From: Allolobophora icterica
Lineage: Eukaryota > Annelida > Clitellata > Crassiclitellata > Lumbricidae
Direction: 5' to 3'
Length of the DNA stretch: 64,000 bases
Assembly (NCBI GenBank): GCA_963556255.1
Contig: OY744612.1
Location: 22,610,232-22,674,231 of the forward strand
A model generated the notes under the pieces. It saw only the letters and a program-made list of their open reading frames with translations. It was not told the DNA's origin and made no database searches. A program made the position numbers and the translations under genes. Shown piece by piece: positions 22,401 to 36,600 of this stretch; positions within the stretch are counted from its first letter, which is position 1, and each line of letters begins with the position of its first letter.

Positions 22401-25400
22401 AGGTACATATGATCCCTCGGGGACTTAGATAGTAATTAGCAGAGATACAAACATCTGGAACGGCCACTATTTGTCAGGTTCATTTTTATTATTTATATTA
22501 TTATAAGTCATCATTTTTTACTCTTATTATTATATTATTATTAAAAATTGTTATTTTTTACTATTATTATTTACTAGCTGGTTTACCCGGCGTTGCCCGG
22601 GTTTCGGAGGTTTTGGGCCGGGACACCATGGTAGCGGTCAAAACGGGGGACGCGAAACTGCTTAACCCGGCGTTTTGGGTGTTTCAATCCCTCTAGCGAA
22701 TAAGCAACAAAACACTGCTTAACCGTACTGTAGCTGCTTAACCCGGCGGCGCCATCTGGCGATTGAAAATAGGTTGAGTGTAAGGTTTTTTACCAGCTAA
22801 AAATGCATTGGCCGGGTAGTTTTTGGCCCTGGACACCATGGTAGCGGTGAAAACGGGGAACGCAAAGCCTGACACTGGGTGTGTCATGCCCACCCCGACA
22901 CAGTAGTGAAGGTTTCGAGTGAAAAGCTCGAAAACTGTAGAAATGCATCCCGGTCAAACATCGCTGTGACAGACAGACAGATTCTTCTCTTTATTTATAT
23001 AGATTGTTTATGTGCATTTAGGGTATCAATTCAGCATGTCAGTATACAAAAGTCGAGACATCTTCGCATCAGCACAAGCGAGCGATCAGAAGACAGCAAC
23101 AGTGGAAGTGGAGGCGACGTTGTCGAGACAAACATCTTTGCTATCAGCAGCGAAGGCGGCAACATCATCTATCATGTGAGTAACAACGGCCGAACCTTCT
23201 CCAAGAAAACCATAGAAGACCTGCGAACTTACACTCTGACATTCGTTTCAGAAAAAGGTTCGGCCACGAAGACTTCAAAGGCTAACGTTGAGATGGATCT
23301 AGACTACACTCGCGTTGACCCGTCGGATGTCAACCTTACTGTGAATCCCTATGGATCGCAGCACTCCTCAGACAGTGAAGTTTTTGAAAACGGTGGGGGG
23401 ACGAAACCGTCGCAGTTGCAGGCAGTTCAGAAGGCAGTGAGGCTGACAAAAGACGAGAAGGAAAAGATTTTCTTTGACGATAATGAGCAGGAAGACTATT
23501 TGAAAACTTCTGCTGCTTTGCAAGATGGGGAGTTAACATCTAAAGGTGAAGATGTTTCTTCCGAGGTGATAGTTAGGGGCATTCTTGATGAAATTGTAAA
23601 CGACGTTCTTGCACATTCATCTTCGGCTGTGACTGTTGAAAGTGCATCTGACACAGCGATCGAAGAGGATCGGCTGAGGGACGAAGTGAATCGATCGCGA
23701 TCATCCTCAAAAGAAAAACCCCTTGTTCTGGATTTTGATGACGATCATTACCTGCACAACGGCCACCTTTCTGACATCGAAAGTCAGTCGGACACGGGTG
23801 TCAACGCCATTCGTAGGAACTCGTTGAGTCGTCACGAAGAACTGCCCAACGTTCATCCACTTCATACGCACATTCTTCTCTACACGCAAAAGTATGACGC
23901 ACGACGGACTCTATACGCCTTATCCTGTCTAAAGTCCGTGATATCAACGAATCCCCATCTGGTGACAGTTGCTCTTACTACTTCAAACATCGGTAGCACG
24001 ACTACGCCACATGTCACGCAGGTCCTCAACCTTCTCATCCGTCATCGGCGCTCTGTGCTCGGGAAGAACTTCAACAGTGAGCTGCCGCCGGACGCTTCGG
24101 TTGGTGTTCGGAGCAGCATGTTCGTTGAAGTCCTCATCTCCGTCTGTCTGTTCTACATCCGCGGCTACTACCCGAACCTCATGATGAGCAAGCTGAGCGA
24201 GGTTGAGCTGAATGCAAACAAAGAGATTCAGATTGTGAGCAGCGATGTGCTGACGATGATCTTCTCGGAGCTGACGGTCATTGCTCAGAGCAGCGGCAGA
24301 GGAGTGGCAACGTATATTGGAGAGCTGCTTCTAAAATGCAAAGTAAGCATATTACATTTGTACTTTATGGGTAAGTTCTCACTAAACTGTTCAGTCCTAT
24401 TTACGAATGCAAGTTTCTGCAGCAAATGTCTTGAAGCATTAGGTTAAAACATTAGGTTAAAACATGTGTGCTTGCTTGAGCCTTTGATGATTGATAATTT
24501 TATGTGCTTCTTATCATGGTAATTCTATGAATTTTGCATTTGAAATGTGTTGTAGAGTGAGTGTCTTTTGGCAACGCACAGACGTGGCACATTGATACTG
24601 CAACTTTGTTGTTGAATCATTATGATATGGGATAGTTGCTGCACTATTCTTTTAACCTGCATGATTTCCCATAGAGAACAAACTCGACTGAATATGAGCA
24701 TCATTAGTGGCAAAATTTGTCTTTTATACGATGCAGGTGCAGAAAGCTTTGCTGTATTCGCTGATGGCAAGTGTCTACAATTCCCGTCTTCACGTGACCG
24801 GCCAGGAAGAGACGATCGACATCAGCGAAGCCATCATCAACTTCAATGACAAAAACATGGATGCTGATGCCAACGAAACCCTCCAGATGAAGCTGATCAA
24901 GCTGCTGCTCGCTGTGATCATGCTCGAAGACCAGATCCAGCGATCGAAGGGAGATGCCGGCGCTAAGACTGGGCTCCCTCCCGAATATGAGCACGCAAAT
25001 CTGAATGCACAGCTGTCGTCGATTCATTACCTGGGGGGCGTTTCGCTCGTTTACCAGCCGATGTTGTTGTCTGCGATTGTCAACATGTTGCGCCAACAAC
25101 ACATGTGTCACATGCATCGTCACTGGGTTATGATGGCCATCTCGGCGATGCCGTTCGTTGGCCGAGCGTTGACGAAAATCGTCCTGGCAACCGTCAACCA
25201 AGTGTGTCGCAATCTAGAACTGCTTGCTCAGCTATTTCAACTCGGACACGTCATCAAAAGGCAAGCTACCAACCTCGTTGTATCTTTTCCTAACTGCTAG
25301 ACCCTTTGCTGTTTGTTGTTCTCTGCTTACACTGTCTGCAACTGCTTGTCTCTTATGCTTACTGATTTCCTGTTTTACTGCTTGAAAGGGTTGCCTTTGA

Positions 25401-27581
25401 ATTTTCCATTTCCTTTATTTATTTTAATTTTGGGGGTTTGAGTTTAATACGCAAAAGGTTGTTAAAATACTACAATACACCTGGGTCAGCAAAGAGGGTC
25501 ACTGTTAAGTGGTTGTGTGCAAAGACAATTGACATTGTAAGAGTACCCTCTAAAAACTTGCTACTTATGAGCCGTATAAATTGGTATAATTAAAATTACA
25601 GCTGTAACATTACATTACACGATAGTCTTCGATAAGGTAGTGTTTTCACTGCATAGGAATTTATACGTGCCTGGTGTTTCTCCTTTACAGTTTGACCTAT
25701 CAGCCTGATCGCATTCCTCCCGATCATGTCGTCACTCTTCTTGAAGGCCTGACGACAATCTGCCATTACTGTCTGCTCGACACGAATCAACAGGACGTAA
25801 GTGTCGTCGGCATACTCGGTCAGTCAATGTCATCTTCAGCTGCCTCTGTGGCTGGTGGCAGTGCAGCTGCTGCAACAGGGGCTTCAGCATCTGGTGGAGA
25901 TGTCCACGGTGGTCTTCTCTTTAATCTCATTCACGTCTTCCAGCTCAGCTCGGCCAATCGAGTGAGTCCACCTTCTTGTTGGGTTGTATTGTATTGTATT
26001 GTATACTGCTGCATTGTATACTGTCTATGCATTGGCATTTGGTGACTCAAGTCACTGGTGATACGTGGGCCCCTTCACAGTTTGTATCCTGTTGTAGTGT
26101 ATTCTGTTGTATTGTTTAATGTAGTATTGTGTTGTGTAATGTAGTATTGTATTGTGTAATGGAGTATTGTATTGTGTAATGGAGTATTGTGTAGTGTAGT
26201 ATTGTATTGTGTACTGGTGTATTGTATTGTGTACTGTCATGTGTTTATGCATTGGCATTGAGAGACTGGATGTCTGGTACCATGCTGAACTCTTCTGGGT
26301 TTTGTCTTGGATACCAAATGATATGTGTAAAATGCAGGTGTCAATCAAATTTCCGTATTCATATGCGTGCACGTTATATAATGCCATTTTAAGGCCTCTG
26401 AAGAACATTACTTTCTGCTGACTGACTGACTAACACCTGCAATTGTTTTTGTCTTTTAGGAAGCCAGTCCTAGCAAGGAGACCCAGGCCGTGAGTAACCC
26501 GCGCATGGAGGCTCGTGGCCATCTGCTCAACATCCTGCCTCGCATCCTGGCGTCTTTGGCGGTTCTGTGGAAGGCCATCCACATCTCCGAGAAGAAGCAG
26601 CAACAGGGCATAGTCCAACCGTGGTGGTCTCTTGGAACTCCAAAGGTTTCTCCTGTTTCTTTTGAACCAGTTAATGCTTATGCTTCGAAGGATTGCCTTT
26701 GAATTTTCCATTTAATTTGTTTATTTCATTTTTTGGGGTTTGAGTTTAATATGCAAAGGTTGTTAAAATACTACAATACACTTATAACACTTCATTATGA
26801 CATGAATTCTGTTATGTCATGATCATAATTTGGATTCCAAAATTTTTATTCACCTTTAGCAAATTGCCGCAGCCTAATTGGGTCACTGTTAAACGGTTCA
26901 TCTTGTGGCTCGCCAAGACTTAATTAGCAGACATATTGTCCCTTTGTTTGTGAGGGATTGAGCTATAACAACAGTCGATCCCTTACCTTGACCATTGTAC
27001 AGTGTTCTAAGGCGAGGTTGAGAGAACGAGAGAAAGGCATTTTGTTCATTCATTCATTCATCTGTTTACTTATTTCTTTCTTTTGTGTTAACTGTTGAGA
27101 AATGTGAGGTATTAGATTTTGTCTTTTGTATTTTATATATTTTAAATTATCGTAAATATTGTATTGCATTGTTTGTTTGGGATTTTTTCATGCATATTAT
27201 ATTGTATGTTTCATATTTTATTGTATGTGTTGTATTTTGTCATATACTGTATATTGCATTCCGTAAGACACATTGTAGTTTATCATGTGAATTGTATTTT
27301 ATTATGTATATTATATTGTATTCTAATGGACTTGTTGTTTCTTGTGGTGCAGATGGTGAGGCATTGCATTCTGGAGTTGCTCAGTCCAGTCGCTCTTCAT
27401 CACGCTCAGCACATGATGGCTGCTGTTGCAGTTGTCTGGAATGAAAGGCGACAACGAGGTCCAGCAAGCGTCAAAAGGGTCAGTGAACGGAAGACGAGTG
27501 GACAAGGGTTGACAAAGGATCGATCAGTGAGACTGGGATGGGGCTACAAACTGCCTTTAACTGAAAAATCACCATATGATG

Positions 27582-27612
<31 letters not shown>

Positions 27613-27653
27613 ACGACGGCGGCGGCGACGATGACCACGACGACGACGATGAC

Positions 27654-27688
<35 letters not shown>

Positions 27689-30600
27689 CAATTATGGTGG
27701 CAGTGATGATGATGATGATGATGATGATGAGCTGTCGCTGATGATGATGATGACTACAATGACGATGCTAATTGACTGTAGGTAATTCCTGTTGCTGCTG
27801 ATGATCAGTTGATTCTGGTGGACCTGATCAGCACGGTCAAGCTGTTGCCATTGGATACGATCATCCATACGGTGAAACAGATCATTCGACAACCAGGACA
27901 GACAACCACAGACACAATCAGGGTCAGTTGAGTGCATCGGGTCAGTTGAGTGCATTAGGATGAACTGAGTTCATCAGGGCCTGTTGAGTGTATCGAATCC
28001 CTTCCATGATTCGATCCACCGACTCAGTAGAGTCTTTCAAATCCAAGCTTAAGACTTACCTGTCTTCAAAGGCCTATTCTATTACCGTAGTTGGTTGTGC
28101 GGCACCCTTGTAACAGCAAGGCTATGTTATGATGCCATAGAAATCGTCGTTATTATTATTATTATTATTGTTGTTATTACATAAAAAGGCTAAAAAATTC
28201 CTAGATACACACATATACTGGTGTGTATGTATAATATTGTATATATAATACATATATATTATATGTCTATATGTTTAGACAGATATATACAGATATATAT
28301 CATGGCATGTGGAGGTTGATTGAAGGATATGTCTTTCTAATGCAGCTGATGTATAATTTGTATTCTACTTCGTCTTTCTGCTATGTTGAGAAATTTCATC
28401 AGTTGACATTACATTGCATTGCATTACATTGCAGAAGCGAGTGCCACTTGAAGTGGGTCTGTTGCGCTTCTTGTACGCCTACATCCAGAGGGTAGATGGC
28501 GCTGTTCTTGATGACACCTGGCCGCTTCTGCTTTCACTGTTCCGTGAGGGTCTCCAGATTAATCTTGTGCCACCTGGACAGTTTATTCTACTCAGGTAAG
28601 AAAGCATAGTGGTCTAAACTAATCTAGGTGTGGTGATCTGAACTAATCTCTGTGTCTCTGCCTGTCATAGCCAGATGAACTGGGTTTTCCTGGGGTTCAG
28701 CCAGAGGTGGTTGGACGACATCCAGGCACAGAATTCATCTTTGCTAAGCATAGCACATACTTCACAAACCTTGACCTTTGTTAGGTTCTTGAAAGATGCT
28801 TTATAAATAGACAGATCTAAACCAACAGTATGGAATGATACTGATTCTAGAAACCTTTTAATATGCCTTGACCTTTGATTTTCTGATTCTTCTGTGTTGG
28901 AAAGCTGCACAATGTTTGTTTTGTAGCATTTTGAATGAGTTTCTGCAGAAGATTGTGATGTTCGAGGAGCGAAAAGATCAGAAGGATCTTCAGGTTAGAG
29001 TGGCTTTTGTTTCTCTTGGCATGTTTAATTCTTAGCTGTGTTCAGCAGAGGTTGCTGAAGGTCAGAGAAGCGCTCGTGAATAGGCTGGTGCCCTGTGCTT
29101 GGCCTTCAAGTGACACTTTAGAATTTTTGAGATTACAATTACGATTAGTGAGGAGATGATGGAAGATGACAAGAGGGCTAATTTAATAGCATTGGATGAA
29201 TATGCACCTTGGTTCTTTTGACTCCATGTTTTGTATGCTGCCGAAATGATGATTATGTCTATTAAAAATATGCCTCCTCTGAGACAGACCGTGGAATCTG
29301 ATTTAATGTAAACACATGTTTATATATAACACCACGCCAAGGAAACTGCAACAACACAGACCCAGTAGCACAAATTCATGATATATAGAAGCAAAATCGC
29401 ATTTTGTTGAAGTGATGGCTGGGAAAGGCTTTTCCGTTGATGGCATCAGACTCTGGAACTAACTTTGGGCATATTTTTTGCTCTGTGGTGGCTGTTTTGG
29501 CCTTCAGATCTCGACTAAAAACTCATCACTTCCTTGATGCTCTTCCTCCATAGATTGTTTCCATGTCTTCCTAGCATTTACTCATGGCTTTTGACTGGAC
29601 TAACCCTGGAGTTTACCGTGCACAACAGTTTTGCTTAACAGAATGATTAATGCCTTGAAAGTTATTATAGTGGTGCTGTAGAAATAGCAGATTAGATTAG
29701 ATTAGATGATCTTGGTTTCTTTGTCAGAGGAATGCACTGATTCGTGTAGCAAAGCTCCTTCTCTGTTTTATTTCCTTCCTTGTTTGCTTGGAAAGCCTGT
29801 TGTAAAACTGAAGATTATTTAAAAGTGGTTTTCTCTGTTGTTCGTCAGGAAATAACACAAAAGCTCCTGGAGGCATGTAGCGAAATTGCTGGTTCGTCAC
29901 TGGAGCAGGTGACCTTCTTCCGTCGAAATCTCGCTGTCAAACCAGGCAAACAAATGGATGTCAATGAAATGGACGAAATGACAACAGACGTGGAAGTTGA
30001 AGGTAAGAAGATGGTTCAACATTTCAGGGCAATTTGTAATGATAGCACCATTTTTACCTATTTTTTACTGTGTGTCTGGGTAATCTCAGATTTAACCAAG
30101 CTTGTAATTTCAAAATATCAAAATGTTCTTGAAATGTCAGCACCCGTGAGGACTAACTTACATAGATGTGAATAAAGTGATCTATTCAGTAGCACACTGG
30201 GTCTGTAATCCAACGATTCCAGGTTTGAGTCTGCTGACCAAACTCGTTGTAACAATCCTGGACAGCTTGTTCGGGCACACTTGTCTTACAATTCATATTT
30301 TCTGACCCGGTATGTGCAATAAGTACAATAAATAAATAACAGAAATAAAGTCTTTTTCCTGATATACCGCACTTGTCAGAGCAATGATAGATTCAACCCT
30401 AGGGTGCCACAGGTATAATGTCCTGTTATTGTAACAAGTTGCATCTGTGTCAATCTTGATATGTAATAAGTGAATATTGAATATAATTGAACCCAATTAG
30501 TTATACTGACAGACCAAACTATATCCTTAAGATATCAGCGGCATCAAGCATGATACAATACAATATACTGGTGACTGTTTTTATATTGCCCTCCTTCCAA

Positions 30601-33600
30601 AGTTCAGAAGTGCACATGACCATAGAACAGAGCATCGATTTGCATGAAGGACTTCCTGAAGGATCCTACACAGTACCCACCTCAGTGAGGATCAAACCCA
30701 TACAGTTGATGCTACAAACTGAGCGCTCTAACCAACATGCCCCACTTGATGCCTCTGAGGACTAACTTAGATAGAAGAGCATATTAAATGAGTTGTTAAT
30801 ATATCTTACTTTACCTGTCCTTCATGTTCTAAGCATTTCTTTCCTCCATTTTTATGACTGATGGCTGTTACTTTCCAACAGGACCAGAGTCTCCTCCAGT
30901 GCTCTCAACAAGACCACACGAACCAGTTGCTATGACGACAGCGGGTGCAGCCAGCCAGCATCAGTACAGCGTCCAGGCCCTGATTCTGTTGGCCGAAGTT
31001 ACGGCAACTCTGCTGGATGTGGTCTATCGCAGCGAGGAAAAGGAACGTGTCATTCCGCTGCTCAACAACATCCTCTACAACGTCTTCCCATATCTAAAAA
31101 ATCACCGGTGTGTGGCATGCATTTTCCAACCTTACTGGAAAGGGTGTTTCTGAATCTGTTTCTTTCACCTGGTTGTTTACTATTCTGCACCCTTCTTATA
31201 ATAATAATAATAAAATATAATAGTAATATATTTGAACGCTGATATCAAAGAGTGAGAAACATGGATCTCCAAATGTATTTCAGCTTTAAAATATTGTCTG
31301 TGTCATAATACAGCCTTAATATAACGTGTTACTGGGTTGGTACTTGAATATGTTGCAACATATATGATCAGTAATGGATTTTCACTTTTTAATTGGATAT
31401 ACAGCAACATCTGGTTTGTAGTTGGCTGTAATCTTAAGAAATGTGTAAAAATTAGATTCTTGACTGTAATCTTATGAAATATCTAAAAAATTAGATTTTT
31501 TACTGTAATCTTAAGAAATATCTAAAAAAATTAATTACATTTTTGACTGTACAACTTATGCGATGTTTCTTGAACTGTTTGTTTGGCAGTGCGCATAATC
31601 TGCCAAGCTTCAGAGCTTGCTCTCAGCTGCTGTCGAGCCTCAGCAGCTACCAGTACACAAGGAAGACGTGGAAGAAGGAAGCCTTTGACCTTCTGCTCGA
31701 TTACAACTTTTTCCAGATGGATGACAAGTGCATTCGGTCATGGATGACAACCGTCGACAATCTTATGACACACGACCGAGGATCCTCCTTCAGGGATCTC
31801 CTTAGTATGATATGATACGATACGATGCAATAGATTCAGACGAAGTAGAATACAAATAATACAACACAATACGATATGAAAGAATACACTATGAGAGGAT
31901 ACATATTATACAGTATGATATAGTATGTTACCATATGATATAATGCATGCAAATTATGTACAATACAAATTATACCATACAGTGCGATAGAGTACAATAA
32001 ATAGAGTATAGTTAACGTATTTTTATGATATCCAGAATCTTAATGTTGTGGGGCGTAGATGATGGTAACACTCTTGCTTGAAGAACATAAGATCTTGAAA
32101 GACACAGTTCGATAACCTTAAGCTCCCTATAGGTCGACCCAGCCTTCCACTCCATAGGGGGCAGCTGTAAAATAAACGGGTGCCTAACAGGCTGTCAAGA
32201 CAGGTGTTCTATAAGATCTTGATAATTGTATTGTGTGTTTCAATGTTACTTACTGCAGTTTGTCAGTGAGCTTGTCAATAAGCACGAATATAGTATTATT
32301 ATTATTTTAAATACCTCCCAATAGAGCTATGTCTGCTATCCTATGTGGTGTTAAAGTTCATTAAAAACAACAGTTTCGTCTCTGACCAATAAGCTAAATT
32401 GATAAGTCTCTACTGGTGAGCTCTCACACCCACATAGAGCCCAGCCAACAAAGTCCCGTCAATTGTTGACAAATGAGAGTTTGTTCAGTAAGCATATTTT
32501 TCAGAAAGTATGTGGTTATATAATATGAATTGCGATTTTTTAATTGGCCAGTTGCAGTTGTGTAAGCGTGAGTCATTTTGAATGTTTTTCAGTTCGGATC
32601 AATGCGACTCAGAGCAGTCTGTTTGGAAGTCGAGAGGCAGAGTTTGAACAACGGGCGCAGCTGCTGAAACGTCTTGCATTTACCATTTTCTGTAGCGAAG
32701 TTGACCAATATCAGAAGCATATGCCAGACATACAAGGTAAGCAGCCAGACCCCTAACCAGATGCAGGGTGACTCTTGGGCCACCTTCAGGTTCTCTGCAT
32801 TTTGTATGTGTGCATGTGTTTATGTGTCTGTAATAGGTGTGTAAATATATATATATATATATGTACATGTGTATGTATGTGTGCATATGTAGATACAAGG
32901 TCATCACATTGTCCTTTCTACAATTATGAAAAATCATGACTTTTAGTAACACATGACAAATCATTGCAATCTACTTCATTCTCTCTTACACTCAATTGTA
33001 TTATATTTAATTTATATGGGTATGAACTGTTAGCGACTTCATTTTCTTAGCCTTGGCATATGAGGGTGGTTGGCCAGTCCTTTGCCTCGCTGTCTCATCT
33101 TCCCATCGACAGTGTATGGTCATTGTACTCATTATAGCTGTGTTGGCTAGAGGGTGCATGCAGAGCAGAAATCTCGAACCAAATCTCTGCCCTGGCAGGA
33201 ATTTGAACCCCCCCGACCTCTTGATTGGCAGTCTAGTGCGCTAACCACTACATTATTGAGCATCAACACCGTAAAAGTTGTTAATAAAACTAATGTGATT
33301 CTAAATTTAATTAGGTTGAGACAGAATGGAAGTTGAGTAAGATTATTGTAGAGTACCATGGGAGTAGCTTACTACTTGCGGTGCTATACAAACTGTTTTC
33401 ATTACATTACATGTTACATTTTGTATAGCTGCTGGCATTGTCGTCATTTCAGAGAAGCTGGCCGATTGTCTTCGGATGTCAAACGTTCTGTCTCTGCAGG
33501 CGCAGGTCTTCCTCTGCTTCCGCGTCCTCATCCTTCGCATCTCGCCTCAGTACCTGACATCTCTGTGGCCAACAATCATCACTGAACTAGTATGTCTTTT

Positions 33601-36600
33601 TCAGCTGTTTAGCATTGTCTATCATGTTATCTCTAATCTATAATTTTGTGTTCTGTGTTATCACATTTTACCGTATTCTTTGTAGTATGTCATTCATTGA
33701 CCTCTTTCAGTTTGGTACTTACCTCTTCTCCTTACCTCTCTCACTGCTCCAGTTCTAAACTCCATCCACTGTAGCCGTCTGACAACCTCTCTGCCTGACC
33801 TTGACTTGGATCCAATTCTGACCTTACCTGTATATTGATTATGTTTTGACTGAGTACCTGTGATATAAGCTGTTTCTGTGATTTAGCTTTCTTGGGCACT
33901 ATACATGCACCCTGAAATGCTTTGGGCAACAACCCTTTTAATGTCCTGTTGACACACTCTGATCTAATGCAGTGAATTCTATAATTCCATTTTCATAATG
34001 CACAAGACCTCAATCATTGGTTGCTTCAAGTGAAATTCTAGAAAACATCGTAACCCTTTGCATAAACCTGATCAAATTTCAATAGGTCAGAGGTGAGAGG
34101 AATAGCGGTTAAGACAGTTGAAACAGATGAGTGTGTCTGAGCTGTTTATTGCAGAGACATCACTGAGCTGTGTGTTGTATTCACTTTGAGAGAGATGTGG
34201 GATTTCTAGTCTTATTTGGAAAACTCTTTTTCGTTGAACAGGTGCATGTGATGCTTCAGATTGAGCAAGACTTGGCTCCGGATGCTGACGTCTTGGATGG
34301 GTAAATGAACAATTCTAGCTCTTTTTTGGTGTTCATATTCTCTTTTAATTGATTGCCTTGTCTGCTTGAGATTCATCCCCAAACTGATCTTCCTTATCCA
34401 CAAAGGGTCCAGTGCAATTTATGATTAGAACCTGTGTCCTTACATATAACTGAGTGCCACTGAATGTTTTAACGCAAGGATTAAAGGTGATGTATGAAGT
34501 TATATAAATATTTGAAGATAAAGGGAAAACGAGGCGATGAGTAAGAAAGAGAAGTTAGGATGGTTTGTGTAAAAAAAGTAAACAAGGTAACACATTAAAC
34601 ATCTCTATTGAAACTCATTAGAAGCACGGTCCCAAGGTCAAACGGTCATCCCAAGGTCAAAGGATCATCCCAAGGTCAAACGATCATCCCAAGGTCAAAG
34701 GATCATCCCAAGGTCAAACGATCATTTGGCTGAGGCACAAACATGATCACAGCAATCCAACAATACAACACTTTCTTTAACTACTCAACTTGTATTAGTA
34801 CTCACCTGTCAACCAAAAAAGGAGTGCTGATTGGGCATCAGGTGGCACAGAATATTTGACAGATGGTCAGCCATTCCAATACTGACCAATGTGCCTTCTA
34901 CATTGAAGAGTATAAGTCACTTAATGAACGTATCTGGATAAGTTTGTAATGTTGACCATTTTTTTGCCATGTGTGGAGCTGCAGAACTGATATGCAGCTC
35001 TGAAGCACAGAGCTGCATATCAATCCGGCTCAATTGCACCTAACAGCATCACTTCTACAAAACCATGTTGGGTGTGCTTTTGAGTCGTCTAGTAATGCAT
35101 TGAATGATTCTTTGTAGAAATGTGTGAGTTAATCTGTTGTGTTGTTCTTTTGTGTAGCTGTCGATTAAGTAGTAAGCACAGGTATCAGCCGCTAAATCTG
35201 TCTTACTCGTTAATTCCCAATTTATTTACTAATCAATTTCACCGCTGTTGTTATTGGTTTAGTTTGATTCATTTTCGTAAATGTTGTTTGCACCACCTTC
35301 TGTTATTTGTTGTGTCAAATGTACATACATTTATATTTACATATAGATATATAGGTACATTTGTACATACATACTTGCATACTACATACATGCATGTATA
35401 TATACATTCTTCCGTATGTATGTACATACATGTATTCATTCACATATGCACACACACATACATAATACATATGTTCATGCGTACATTCTTACATACCAGG
35501 TGCATATGTACATTGTACTTACATACGTGCATGTATAGCATGTTCTAATTCGTGGTCCAACCTGTTTGCATGAAGGTCCACATTACTATTTTTCTGGGAC
35601 TTGGAACATAGCTATAAACAACTTCGTCATTATTAAGATCATTATTTTAAATCAACACAAGCACATGCTAAAATTAATACAAATACAGACAACAATATAA
35701 TAGACTAATAGTAGTAGTAGAAGTACTTATATTACTATAATTATAATAATAATTATAGTAATGAGAATTAACGTATTAATAATTAATACATCAGTTAACA
35801 GTTAACGTAGCTATTAATAAAATAATATCTCATCATCACTGAATATAGTGAAGGTATTATGAAATATTGGGCATCATTCTGCTTGCAATTAAAATTAAAA
35901 GTAATCTCTTTCCGCTTCAAAAGTTAACGTAGCTATTCGAAGTACTTCATTTGAACGTCTATTTGTTAGCAGTTGCACTGTTTTATTTTAGAATTTTTCT
36001 GTGGTTATGTCATGAAAAAATGCCAAGTCGTTTGGTTTACCATTAGGATTGTTACTTAACTTGATTATAAAAACTTTCAATTGTTTGGCAAGCCAGATGA
36101 ACTCCAGCAGCAGGCCAGGTGTCACACCTGTCTATCACTACAAACTGAAAACACTCCTTTTTCACAAATCCTATCCTCATTCCTCCTCTTCCCATTACCT
36201 CTCTGGTTCTAAACACCATCCACCATAGCTGTCTGCCTTCCTGCCTCCTTGGATTTTGACCTAGAACCGATTTTGACTTGACCTGTGTATCGATTTTGTT
36301 TTGACTGAGCGCCTGTGAGTAAACTGGTTCAAGTGAATTAGCTTTCTAAGCGCTGTAGAAATCTCAAGATTATGATTACAAATATTACAGGTATACGCCC
36401 CGTGGGCATTATGTTGGACAAGCCTGTTTTGAATCGTTACATATTGTTACAGTTTTTCTCCAAAGTGTTGCAACATGGGAATCCCGCCAGGGTGGCTTAC
36501 TTTTCTAGTCTCTTGAGTGTTGTGTGCTGAACTTTTTCTTCTCTTAATTGACTTTAATATCATTTAGGTTGGTGTAATCAGCACTTTTTTTGAGACCACA

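Noticed and set aside
22879..23021. Met-initiated extension of the exon 10 frame
   Set aside because: It lies in a dispersed repeat and before the splice acceptor that matches the family border.
24704..25201. 165-codon frame on the - strand
   Set aside because: Shadow of DOP1 exon 11.
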